Source: Pyrenula massariospora (lineage: Eukaryota > Ascomycota > Eurotiomycetes > Pyrenulales > Pyrenulaceae). Taken from it: a DNA stretch of 64,000 bases. Every line of letters starts with the position of its first letter. The stretch's first letter is position 1. A program made the position numbers and the translations under genes. The notes beneath the pieces are model-generated. The model did not search any database. It was not told where the DNA came from and worked only from the letters and a program-made list of their open reading frames with translations. Below are positions 1 through 9,763 of the stretch, in pieces. The DNA lies in NCBI GenBank assembly GCA_021030905.1, contig JAGFMI010000015.1:496001-560000 (forward strand), in the 5' to 3' direction.

Positions 1-288
1 AAAGTTGGTGCCCGATGCGAAAAATTTCCGACCGGCGCTCGAGCAGGGAATAGGGCATGGCGGAGACTAACATCGACAAGAGATAAGATAAGATTAGATG
101 AAAGTTTTCCCGCACTGTCTTCATCAGCTCTTTCCTGGATTGACTCCTCATTAAGCGTTGTGCGCACTGTTTTTCTCTAAAAAAGTGCATATATATTTCG
201 AAACACGCGAATGTATACTATTTCTCAAGCTAGAAATCGCCGTTAAAGCTTACCCTCCCAACACGAAGCTCCACGACCTCCGCACATC

Positions 289-682
289 ATGTCGCAAAAG
301 CCTCCGCCCACCAAGACCCTCCGCAAAAACGGTACCTCCCTCTCCCACCCCCACGCTCATCCCGCACACCCCTCCGCCAGCTCACACGCCCACAGGCAAA
401 TCCTGGCACACCCCCCGTACCGCCTTCCGCCCAACCTCCGGCCTCACCACCTTCGCCAAACGCCAACAGGCGCGCTCCACCGCCTCCGCCACAAAGACCC
501 TCGAGCGCGAGATGAAGGCTGAGAAGGAGTCGGCGAGGGAACGCTTCGTCGAGGGGATTAAAGAGCGGAGACGGAAGAAGGAGGAGCAGGCTCGGTTTGA
601 GAAGATGGAGGAGAAGATGCATAGGAGGCGGGTGGAGAGGGTGAAGAGGAGGGAGAAGAGGAATAAATTGCTCGGGAAGTGA
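289..682 (+). CDS. CGR1: rRNA-processing protein CGR1 (two exons)
   Basis: Small, basic nucleolar protein of the Cgr1 family, needed for pre-rRNA processing of the large ribosomal subunit. Exon 1 (289-331) begins with ATG and encodes MSQKPPPTKTLRKN. A 49-bp intron (332-380, gtacct..ccgccag) leads into exon 2 (381-682). The joined protein is about 114 aa. Family landmarks are visible: GKSWHTPRTAFRPTSG near the N-terminus, then a long charged helix, and the very conserved C-terminal KRREKRNKLL. The length matches the family, which is around 110-120 aa. The intron is inferred from the frame change and the match to the family pattern. The 5' half is C-rich and the 3' half G/A-rich, as in several neighbours. 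Confidence 0.9.
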
Positions 683-955
683 GTGGGATGGGGGAGTGGT
701 GTGGAAGATGGGGTGGAGTGCATGGGGTCTGGCGTTAAAGGAGAAGGAAAGGTTCAGTGTGTTCAAACACGGCGGTTTTGGAAGCATATTTGATCAATGA
801 AATTAGTACTGATCATCAGCAGGCTACCGTGAGGAAGTAAACCATCTATTTCGCTAGGCAAGCTCGTGGCAAATGATCCTTTTTCGTCTTCTCTATATTC
901 AGTACGGGGTATCTTGTCTATATTATATCGTTCAAATCCGCATCGCATCCTAGAC

Positions 956-2482
956 TCATAGCTCATCGAAGAAACGTAGACGGTCATCTTCCCCTGAATG
1001 ACTTCCCTGGCCCAATTGTCCATGAGAGGACGGGGTCGACGGCATTGGTGGTGTAGAAGTCCGTTTGGAGCTGCCGTGGACCACGGCGCTTTTCACTATT
1101 TCTTGCACATCCTCCGGCACTGCATCCAATCGCTTCATGAGGTCTCCTCCTCTGACAGCCATGGCCTGCGTATCGTTTTCTTTCGCCTCGAAGCCCTGCA
1201 CGACACGGTCTTGCACCGTTCTATTCTCCCACCAGATTCCTACCAATACACTTACAATAATGATGATTGCACCACAGATCCAACAAAATCTTAGTCTCGA
1301 ACCAACCTTCTCCTTCCACTCCCTCTCCCTTTCTTCCCACTTTTCCACTGTCTTCCTGCACGCCTCTAATCTTTGTCCTAGCTCAGCTGCCTTTACACTT
1401 CCCCCTCGCAACCTCCCTTCCAGCTCCATGATGCTCCTCTCACGAAGCTCAAAGCCTTTTTGGAAATCATCCAGGCTTCTATCCACATCAGCCTGTAGTC
1501 CACCGCTTCCTGGTTCCGCAGAAATTGATCCGGCAAAGCTGTCCCTCATTGCCTCCGTCTGGTTGAGAAGGCTTTTGAAGGACGTTACCGTCGCGACAAG
1601 CTGGCCCAGCTTCTCTAGGAGGTTGTAGTACGTGTAGTCTAATCGTCGAGTGATTTCCGTGCTTGTCTTAGATATGTCATTTAATCGAGCCCTGAGCTCC
1701 TCTTCCGCATTCCTCGCCGCTAGTCGCAGTTTTGCAAGATCCTCTTTCGTTGCAGCGGCGACCTGGGCTTTCTTTCTTGCTTCCGACTCGTCAATACGCA
1801 TGCTAATCAATTGAGCGGTCGTAGGTTCCCGAGCCGGAGGCTGCGGCCGAAGACTAGACGTGGTGGGGCTACCATGCGAGCTATGGGGGCGAGAAGAATC
1901 GGAGACCGCGCGGGGACGAGTGTAGGAGCGGGAACTATTCATCCGGCGGAGTGAATTGGTCGAGTTGTTATTGCTAGGAATGTGAAGGTGGAGATGATGC
2001 TGAGAATGTGGATGACGCCATTTCTCTTCAGAATGGATTGTGTCGTGTGAGGAATCGTTGACAAGGATAGTGGGAGTTTGAACTTGGGTTTCAGTCTGTG
2101 TGCGCCGATGGCGAGAATCATGCGAGCGGGAGCGATGATGACTGGACTCGTGGAGGCCGGCGAAAGGGTGATGGAGGTGAGGATGCGGGAAGTGAGTGTG
2201 TAGGCCGAGGCGGTGGTGTTTTTCGACCTTTTCTTTGGTCTGGGTGCGAGCCTTGTCTTTCTCGGGGGAGGGGAGAGCAGGGAGAGTTGCTGCAACCCGA
2301 GGAGCTCGCTCTGACGGATCTGGCTCCGTAGATGTTCTACTTGTCGTGGTCGTAACGGGAGTAAGTGGATCTGTAGCAGCGCGAGAAGGTTGCGCCGCCG
2401 AGGTCGTTGTATGCGAACGGGAGCGATAGAGATGGGGTCTGATGTTGGGGGGCATCATCGAAGGGTGGACTAGGTGAGCCAT
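956..2482 (-). CDS. Coiled-coil protein with C-terminal transmembrane helix, unknown function
   Basis: An intronless 508-aa ORF starting at a true ATG. The N-terminal 230 residues are low-complexity, rich in Ser, Arg and His, with histidine clusters around residues 90-160. Residues about 230-400 form a charged, probably coiled-coil region (EEELRARLNDISK, LEGRLRGGSVKAAELG). One hydrophobic segment follows at about 405-424 (CWICGAIIIIVSVLVGIWW), and then about 80 polar residues ending in FFDEL. This layout suggests a membrane-anchored protein with a large coiled-coil head, possibly on the ER or nuclear envelope, but the location is inference. I recognise no named domain. Coding bases switch from C-rich (start) to G-rich (end). 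Confidence 0.8.
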   Translation of the reverse strand: MAHLVHPSMMPPNIRPHLYRSRSHTTTSAAQPSRAATDPLTPVTTTTSRTSTEPDPSERAPRVAATLPALPSPEKDKARTQTKEKVEKHHRLGLHTHFPHPHLHHPFAGLHESSHHRSRSHDSRHRRTQTETQVQTPTILVNDSSHDTIHSEEKWRHPHSQHHLHLHIPSNNNSTNSLRRMNSSRSYTRPRAVSDSSRPHSSHGSPTTSSLRPQPPAREPTTAQLISMRIDESEARKKAQVAAATKEDLAKLRLAARNAEEELRARLNDISKTSTEITRRLDYTYYNLLEKLGQLVATVTSFKSLLNQTEAMRDSFAGSISAEPGSGGLQADVDRSLDDFQKGFELRERSIMELEGRLRGGSVKAAELGQRLEACRKTVEKWEEREREWKEKVGSRLRFCWICGAIIIIVSVLVGIWWENRTVQDRVVQGFEAKENDTQAMAVRGGDLMKRLDAVPEDVQEIVKSAVVHGSSKRTSTPPMPSTPSSHGQLGQGSHSGEDDRLRFFDEL

Positions 2483-3005
2483 ATCGGGTGGCCTCGGAGA
2501 CCTTCTTTGTTAAGCAGCTGTCTCATTCACTGCGTGCGGGCATCTCGTTGGATGGCAAGGAGTTCACAGGAAGCATGTGAATAGGTTGATCCACTTACAC
2601 AAAAATGCCAAGGCATGGAGAATCTGCCCCGGGCTCACCCCAGTTGATGCCGCTCTGCGCTACGTCCAGCTCAACCCAGCTCCACAGCATTTCGCCGGGA
2701 TAAGGCCCCGCTAGTGACTTATCGACCTGAGTTGTAAGAACCTTCATTTAGAAGCTTCTTCTCACGAGCCTCTGGCTCTGCTGAAGTGCTTGACACCGAC
2801 ATTTTCAAGCCAGTAGCAACCCATTTCTTTTCTGTGTTTGCGGAGTCTACTATACATGAAATCAACCACCCTTGGCGGGACCAGCGTAACACTCCTCGTA
2901 GCACGCTTTCTTTCTCCTGTATTGACAGAAACTCTGCCAATATCTGGGCTGGAATATCGATCTGAAAAGCCTTAAGTCGGACTGTTACTTGCGGATTCTC
3001 TCATC
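2483..3005. other. Intergenic region 2483-3005
   Basis: Probable promoter of the minus-strand coiled-coil gene. A 73-codon minus-strand open frame (2719-2940) has no supporting motif. I see no RNA gene or repeat. Confidence 0.4.
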
Positions 3006-3266
3006 ATGTTGGCTCAGCACCTACGCCGCTTAAATGTCGAGCGATCGCTTTGCAACTTTCTGGAGCCCGATATCGCCTGGTCAGCTCGCAAGGATGTCTC
3101 TGATTTGGAAATCGAAGATTTGGTGCCAGATTTTGATTTGCTTCGAGCCCAAATTCTGTCCTCTGACCACCCTACTTTAAACTCTATAACCCAAATTTTC
3201 GCCAGTTTGACTTCACAGGATCGAGCTGTTTGGCATACCTCCTCAGAGCCAATGCAACAAAATTAA
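3006..3266 (+). CDS. Short ORF, hypothetical protein (86 aa)
   Basis: An ATG-initiated ORF with a plausible start context (ctcatcATG). The translated sequence has balanced composition and looks coding (FLEPDIAWSARKD, IEDLVPDFDLLRAQI). It has no domain I recognise. It could be a small orphan gene, or one exon or relic of a larger gene. No convincing splice partner was found in the 580 bases downstream. Low certainty. Confidence 0.3.
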   Translation: MLAQHLRRLNVERSLCNFLEPDIAWSARKDVSDLEIEDLVPDFDLLRAQILSSDHPTLNSITQIFASLTSQDRAVWHTSSEPMQQN

Positions 3267-3846
3267 TCTGACCCCAGTCTAAGGCATCGTAAATGCTTTG
3301 CTCACTGATTCCTGGTGAACTGACTGAATTCATTCAATGAAGTGCTTTGGGGCACCGTCCCTTTAAGGACCTACAGTAATTTCTTTTTTACAACAGCTGT
3401 ATTCTGACCCTTCATATACATCAAGATAAAAGACGGCTTTCACATCACCGACAGCCATGATCTGCTTTCCCAGTATTCTAAACTAATATGTTGTGTCAAG
3501 TTTCAGCAACAGCTCTTTCCCTCTGAGAAAATGATAAACTCCCAACTTGGAATCACAAATTTCTGGCTCAAGTCACCTTTAGTTCACTGCACAGAATTTC
3601 CTTCTGCTATCTTCTATCCCCTTCTAAATAACCCAGAAGTTAGTCTTTGTCAGTCCAACTCATGTAACTAACCTGGTAATAGGGTTTTTCGGCAGGCATG
3701 TTTCCTGATAGCCATATTCTTTGAGATTGTATGAAACTTCACCTTACTTGGAGTCTTACTGTGAGCCGCCAACCTTCAACTTTCGATCCTGAAATGTTAT
3801 TGCTCACTTTTACTCGTTAGGAACAACTTTTTCATACTGGCTGACA
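3267..3846. other. Intergenic region upstream of the RBR gene
   Basis: AT-richer sequence with no sustained reading frame on either strand. It is presumably the promoter and 5' leader of the gene starting at 3847. Nothing else was recognised. Confidence 0.4.
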
Positions 3847-5105
3847 ATGGCGCTAACAAACTCGGTTGAAGATGAACGCATGGCAATTCAGCTGCAATTG
3901 GACGAATTTGAAGCAATTCCTAAACCGAGCGACCCGGGAAGATTCGCACAGCTTGGAATCTACTACAATGACCTTAAGACGATCGACCGGAACCTGGTCA
4001 ATCAGCGTTTGCAACAAAGCTTTGTCAGAGCAATGATCCAGGACGAAGCTGCTATCGCGGACTTGTGCGGACATGAACAGCAAGCCATAGACGACCGGCT
4101 CACTGCAGCCCGCATCGATGGAGATCACCGTGTCAATGTCCCAGAGACAGCTCAAGAGCAGCTTCGGAACGGGTCCTATGTCAACGACCTGCTTCCTAGA
4201 GCTGATAGGGAGCTAACTACTGCTGAGAGAGGAAACAATTTCGACGACGCTTATATGACCATCGCATCAGAAATCGGCGACGCAATAGGCGAATCTTCGT
4301 CTTCCGCTACTACTAACATCTGGCTATCCACTACAGGCGCAAACAATGGTAGGATGGAGCTCTTCCTCCAGTCTCTTCGTCAAGAGGAGTCCCGCCCTCG
4401 GCGTGAATGCCTTATATGCTATGAATCTTTCCACCCAACTCAAGTTGTGACGCTTGCATGTCAATGTAGCTGGTGTCGTCACTGCATTGCCAATCGCTTC
4501 GAACTTGCCGCGAATGACGAGGAAAGCTGGCCGCCAAGATGTTGCGATGGACAAATGCCAGCAACAGGACGTATTCTTGATTGCCTCCCACCTGATCTTC
4601 GGGCTCGATATGCCGCCAAATCCATTGAATGGGCAACAGCCAACCGGACATACTGCCATGATCAAGCGTGCTCCGAATTCATTCTCCCAAATACGATCCA
4701 AAATCGCATCGCAACTTGTCCAAGATGCCGCAAAGCTACATGCTCAGAATGCAAGGGGCCATACCACACCTTCCGCGCGTGTCCTGAGCATTCTGAAAAC
4801 GACGTAAAGCTTCGCGAATTAGCCACGGCAAAGGAATGGGCTCAGTGCCCGGGCTGCGGGAGACTTGTGGAACTCATCCAAGGATGCAATCATGTTATGT
4901 ACGTTGACACTAGCAAATATGCTCCGACCTGAGTCATGCTGACATATGTAAAAGTTGTCGATGTACCGCTCAATTCTGCTACGATTGCGGTGCTCGTTGG
5001 AAGGCGTGCAAGTGTGCGTACTACCGTGAGAATCGGATTATCCTCCACCCTCGTCGCAACACTGGTCCGCGCGCGCAAGAAGTAGACGCACTCGACGCTG
5101 TTTGA
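3847..5105 (+). CDS. RBR (RING1-IBR-RING2) E3 ubiquitin ligase, two exons
   Basis: A 400-aa RING-between-RING ubiquitin ligase, which passes ubiquitin from an E2 via a thioester on RING2. RING1 spans about residues 188-233 (CLICYESF .. CQCSWCRHC). IBR spans about 270-313 (CPRCRKATCSECKGPYH). RING2 begins at about 334 (CPGCGRLVELIQGCNH). Exon 1 alone runs into a stop inside RING2. A 56-bp intron (4899-4954, gtacgt..aaaag) joins it to exon 2 (4955-5105), which supplies the missing zinc ligands (ICRCTAQFCYDCG). Cys347 in GCNH is the expected catalytic cysteine and His349 its usual partner. The first 180 residues are helical and match no targeting domain I know, so the substrate is unknown. Many filamentous fungi carry several such RBR genes. 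Confidence 0.88.
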
Positions 5106-5739
5106 AGGGGTGGTCTCAAGAAGTTCTGAAGCGAATTGCACTGGAGAGATTCTAGACAAGTATGTTTAGATCATGTTATTAAAACAAACTATGAGTGGAA
5201 TTGAGAGAATTCCTGAAGGGAAAATTGAATACGAAGAAGCCCATGTTGCAACACATTTGGCTAAGTCTGCTGCACAGCCCAACTCAAACAATCGATAGAG
5301 TTCCTGAGAAAATGCAATTGAAGTTTGAACATCAAATCCCTCTCCCTTGACGTACGCAAATTGCTCTTCACGCTACGGGAAGAACCAAACCTAAATCTTT
5401 GCAGGACACTTCGTCGATCTCGATGCCTGTTTGGCTCTACCGAGTTCATAAAGCACTACCACTCCAACACACCAACTTTTCCCTATCATGTCCCCACCTT
5501 GCTTCTCTCACACTCCATCTCCAAGACAACTATCCCGCCACCCTCTGCCGCAATTCGTCCCCTCCTTCCCCCATCCATTCTCACTCAACCTCCCGACTCC
5601 GACTTCGTCCCCACCGCCAAGCTAGATCCAGAACCTGCACGCACACCCCCTATCCTCTCCGCATTGAGTTGGCCAACACCCATACCCACACTCATCCTCA
5701 TCCAAGACTCCATGCAAAGCAACAAGCCATCACAGCTGC
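5106..5739. other. Intergenic region with C/T-rich low complexity
   Basis: From about 5460 to 5720 the plus strand is strongly C-rich. This keeps several overlapping frames open with low-complexity Pro/Ser/His translations. None looks like a folded protein, so I treat them as compositional artefacts. A weak tRNA-like stretch lies near 5780-5825 (see rejected items). Confidence 0.4.
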
Positions 5740-6372
5740 TCATCTACACACATGAAAAACTCCCCAGATAGTGGCGAGTATATTAGCCGAGTGGTCCAAC
5801 TCGATACGATGATTTTGAAAATCAGGGCAGGGGAAGAGAGGGGCGGAGCACGTAGACGAGGGGGAGGAGGGATGTGAGGGGGGTGATGTATGGGAGGGAC
5901 TGTAAGGTTCGGTGTGGGAGATTAGGATAGGATGGGGTTGAGGGAGGTGGGTTTCTAGATGGGTAGGAGGTGGGGGAAAGGATCCATTGGAGGGGGAAGG
6001 TTGGGTGGAGGGTGGAAGAAGGACTTCGTCGGGCGTTGGGGTGGGAGTGGGAATGGAAAGTTTTTGGGAGTGGGATTTTGGCAAGAGAGGATGGATATCA
6101 GAAGGGATGGGTGGGTAGTTAGTTACAGATGGCGTAATTGACGTAGGGGATGCGGCAATGCAAACCTCTGGGGCGGAATAGATATGGCAAAAGATACTCT
6201 TCAGATTTGAAAGGCAAGAGGACGCTACAGGAGGTATTTCAGAAGGGGTTGTATGCTGTGTGAGTACAGTGAGGTCTGTCTTATAGTCTGCTGGCTCTTG
6301 AGGATGTAAAGGATGTGAGAAGAGTGATCGTGGGGAAAAAAAAGAAAATCGCAAGAGACGTAGAAAGAGCAT
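5740..6372 (-). CDS. Possible Pro/Ser-rich small protein (doubtful)
   Basis: A minus-strand frame with its first ATG at 6372, encoding about 210 aa. It starts MLFLRLLRF and becomes a Pro/Ser/Thr/His-rich tail. The frame stays open mainly because the plus strand is very G-rich here. No domain is recognised. The hydrophobic start could be a weak signal or anchor. This may be a low-complexity secreted or wall-type protein, or only an artefact of base composition. Confidence 0.2.
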   Translation of the reverse strand: MLFLRLLRFSFFSPRSLFSHPLHPQEPADYKTDLTVLTQHTTPSEIPPVASSCLSNLKSIFCHIYSAPEVCIAASPTSITPSVTNYPPIPSDIHPLLPKSHSQKLSIPTPTPTPDEVLLPPSTQPSPSNGSFPPPPTHLETHLPQPHPILISHTEPYSPSHTSPPSHPSSPSSTCSAPLFPCPDFQNHRIELDHSANILATIWGVFHVCR

Positions 6373-6996
6373 CTTTATAGATTCTGGGAATAGATTTAGA
6401 ACGTGAGTTTGAAGTGCGTTTTTGGAGACTCTGAAGACTTCGGTGAATTCGACGAAGAGTTGAATACGGGAATGGTGGTTTGATGAATAGTAAAGACGAG
6501 ATACAAGCAGGAGCAGAAGTTCTGTGGATGTGAAGGAAGGCAGAACAGCTGTAAGAATTGTCGTCACATAAACACTAGAGGCACAGCATCTACTTGCAGA
6601 TGTGATTATGTAGATATGGAAAACAGACTTGATATTGGAAGGGTATTTGTAGAAGATTACAACGGTTATAGGTTAAAGATTCGTTCTACTAATATCTATG
6701 GACGCAATGTTTCGCCGAAATCTCGCGCAAGGTACTCGACGTATCTCGGTGGACAATGTCAAGATTGCTTTCTTCCCCTCAACTATTATTTACTGGGTAC
6801 CTGCACGTCGTACTCTCGAGGTGAGATTTCATATACTGCAGATAAAGCCTAAATGTCGACAATGCTAGACAATGGAGCGATATCCTAAATCCCGAAACCG
6901 CAACATAGCAATGACGGAATTGTGAAGCTCCTCCGTCAAAGGTCATCCTTCTGCTTAGATCAGTGATGTACCACCTGTCTTTGCTCAATTTCGTCA

Positions 6997-7774
6997 TTAA
7001 ATTCCCTTCTCAAATGTTCCTATTTTCTCCCTCTTACGTTCATTCCGCGGAACATATCCACACGTGTCAACGATTTCGCTGATAGCTAGTCCCCATGATA
7101 TGAACCAAGGTAGTATCGATAGTGACGCGGGCGAGATGCAGCCTTTGTGGAAGGATTTCGTGGCGATCCACAAAAGACTTACTATTATCGCAGTGACGAT
7201 TAATTTCGATTGTAATGATTGTCTCTTTCTCCTGCGATGTAGTAACCACGTCGTAGTTAGGGCCCATACTGTGGAACAGGCTATTACTAGCTCGATAGGT
7301 GGATCTTCAATCAGCTGAAACTAGACCGCCAGAAGCAAAGGTGTTAGCATTTGACTTCGTAAGTAGGCGATTGAGTGGGTCCCGTTGCTAATTTTTTGGG
7401 ACTAGCTCGTTTATCGGATACCTTTTACTCACCATGGACGAGATAGCGTTCCACTCGCTTTCCCATGTCGAGCTCGGGAAAGGCCAGAGATTTGGTAGAT
7501 TAGACATTTCCCCCCCAGGCCGTTGAAATTCAGGTTGAGTGTCGTGGTAACCTAACGAGTCCATATTGGAGACATCCATGGATTGCGGTCGGCATTCTTT
7601 TACAACCGCAGCAGAGGCAAGGGTCAAAATGATGGCTGCAATGCTTCTCCATAATTCCAAAGTCTTTGATGATGGCGACAACTCCTGCTGGGTTGGCATG
7701 AGGCCGCTCATTGCTGGTATGAGTTTACTTCGCTCTGTTGGTATTTGTGTTTTGAGATGTCGAGGTGAAGCCAT
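6997..7774 (-). CDS. Multi-pass membrane protein, unknown function (two exons)
   Basis: Spliced minus-strand gene. Exon 1 (7774-7433) starts at ATG (MASPRHLKTQ) and ends at a GTGAGT donor. The 112-bp intron (7432-7321) has a textbook tgctaac branch site and a ctag acceptor. Exon 2 (7320-6997) keeps the frame and ends in TAA. The joined protein is 221 aa with four probable membrane helices at about 41-58 (LWRSIAAIILTLASAAVV), 124-141, 152-169 (IVTAIIVSLLWIATKSF) and 180-197 (LPWFISWGLAIS). Basic runs (HRRRKRQ) lie between helices. The clean intron and in-frame hydrophobic exon 2 argue for a real gene, although each exon alone is unremarkable. Function unknown. It may be lineage-restricted. Confidence 0.65.
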
Positions 7775-8474
7775 CCGGACGCTGGAACGGCTTTATCGGC
7801 GATCCTTTGATCGGTAAGTCAGTCTCAGTCGCCGATATTGGCGAACTTGATATCATTTCTTCGATGAAAAGTATTGCTGGGATAAATAACCCTAATGGGA
7901 TGCAATGTTACAAGTGCAACTGCTCAGGGGAAGACCCAGAGACTCTACATGGGGCGCATGTCGGACGGCGAGGCAATAGACAAAGCCGTTGAAGAGCAAG
8001 GTTCCTTGAGCACTGTTCCCCTATTGATTGATTAGAAGTTTGGCATTGTTCGGACAGTCTGCTGGCATCTTTTGACAATTTTTCACCGGGTTTCCATTGA
8101 TTCTAGGAAAATATGGTTTTGCAAGTGGCAAGTGGAAGAAGCTGTCCATAGGCGTACTTCTCTTGGAATTTTGTGTACTATCGATCAATTAGTCCCGACA
8201 GACGTGGCCGTGCGTCGCTGTGCGTCGCGGAATGTTTTCGCCCGCAACACACTACTAGCAATGTCTGTGAAGCGGCCACGGGGGGAAAAAGAGGTTGGTC
8301 AATGTGATTGGAGCTAAGCTAATTTAGGTTTAATCCAACCGAAGTTAACCCGGCGCTCCCACTGTCAGTGACCAGGTCACGTGATTGAGCGGTGCGATTC
8401 ATCTTCAGCCATGGATTTCTTGCTTTCTCGCATTTTAGACTCTGATAAGCTTGCTAAATCAACTGCATGCAAGC
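7775..8474. other. Region between two divergent membrane-protein genes
   Basis: Divergent promoter interval for the minus-strand gene ending at 7774 and the plus-strand gene at about 8475. Short open frames are present, but none shows coding character I trust. Confidence 0.4.
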
Positions 8475-9763
8475 ATGGACAGCCACGATTCATTTTCCGC
8501 CCAGCGAAAAGAAGATTGTGGGGCGGTAGACTTGCTACGAACAACGTCGGCGGTGGGCAGCTTCGAGCGGCGAGGCAGATGGGGGGGCAGGGTCACAGAA
8601 ATTGCGGCCGATTGTTTTGGCGGGGAGTGGCCATATCACCCCGCAACATCCACAGCACGTTTTCACCCTTTCAACAAGGACCTCGATCCAAACAGCTCAA
8701 CCACTCCGATTAGAGAGAAGCTCGTCCTTTCTTTCTCAATTGAGCCAAGCAGTCGCATCTTAAAGTTTTTACTTTTCCCAACTACAGTGTGTCAACTGGC
8801 CAGCCCGATTGGTGCCAGGCTTCGAAAGTTACTGCACAATTCAGAAGATACACGTACCTCTATTGCAACAGACATTGTTATAGAGAAACCATTCAATAAA
8901 CAAAGTGCTATCATGTAAGCTGCTTCATCTCGTCAATACCATGAACTGACGGAAGCATTCTTAGCCTCGGGAGATTGTCGTCGAAGACAGTACCGGTTGA
9001 TGGTTTCCCACCAACCCAACGCATTTCCAGCCTTTGCAGCAGGCCAAAGCCAGCTACCTTTACATCTTTCCAGGCTTGTGGCTATGAATTCTTGCGCGTT
9101 AGGTCGGCATTCAAATCGAGAATCATCCTATTGTCACTCCTCCTCCTCCTCTCATTACTTCCCACTGCGACAGCCCTGCCAATCGGCCACACTACCGCCA
9201 CCGCGCCTGCAACCTCATGGCTCAATTCATATGAATACGCTATGCACATCCTCGGCATCGTAGCAGAGGACTGGGTCGTCCCCATAATCCTGATATCCCT
9301 CTTCATTGCCGTCCTCAGCAATCCAAAGAACTTTCGCGGCGATGGCGAATATCTCTCCTGCCTCCTCGCCCTAGTGTTCAGCATCATCAGCGCGACCGCT
9401 CATGCTAATATTGAAGTCCGAGGACCGACCCGCTGGACCCTGTTTCTTGTCAGCATAGCGTATACCATGCTGTACACACACGTCATGTGTGGACTCTACA
9501 ACGTTATAAGAAGGAGCTGGAAGGGCCGCATCACCGTGTCAGCGCTGCTTGCGATGGTAACGGCGGCGGGACTGATCACGCTCAATACTCTGCTAGATCC
9601 TGCGGGAAACAGCGCTGCCGATTCGTCTATACCGGCAGACAACGCCAGGTCTCGCAAGACGGCCTTCTTAACTTGGCATCCTGCCTGCTATTTTGCGAGC
9701 ACTTTCCTCGTGCTTGGCTATGGAGGAAGATTCTTTGGTGTCAATGATGAGCATCAGGATTGA
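8475..9763 (+). CDS. Multi-pass membrane protein, unknown function (two exons, 5' end uncertain)
   Basis: The strongly coding part is exon 2 (8965-9763). It has hydrophobic helices at IILLSLLLLLSLLPTATA, VVPIILISLFIAVL, LLALVFSIISATAH, TLFLVSIAYTMLYTHVM and ITVSALLAMVTAAGLITL. Exon 2 has no usable ATG at its start. It joins in frame to an upstream exon through a 50-bp intron (8915-8964: gtaagc donor, aactgac branch, ttag acceptor). In that upstream frame the first ATG is at 8475, giving about 412 aa. Exon 1 is polar with no recognised domain and may hold a further intron, so the N-terminus is tentative. The family is unknown. It is perhaps an orphan like the membrane gene just upstream on the other strand. 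Confidence 0.55.

Noticed and set aside
5325-5771. Plus-strand 148-aa Pro/Ser-rich open frame
   Set aside because: Several frames are open at once in this C/T-rich block. The translation is low complexity and overlaps a minus-strand frame equally weak.
5781-5835. tRNA-Ser-like stretch: attagccgagtggtcc A-box look plus a hairpin with tttgaaa loop (TGA anticodon position)
   Set aside because: The acceptor and D-arm pairing is poor, the spacing is odd and there is no B box or T-arm downstream. Probably chance or a very decayed half copy.
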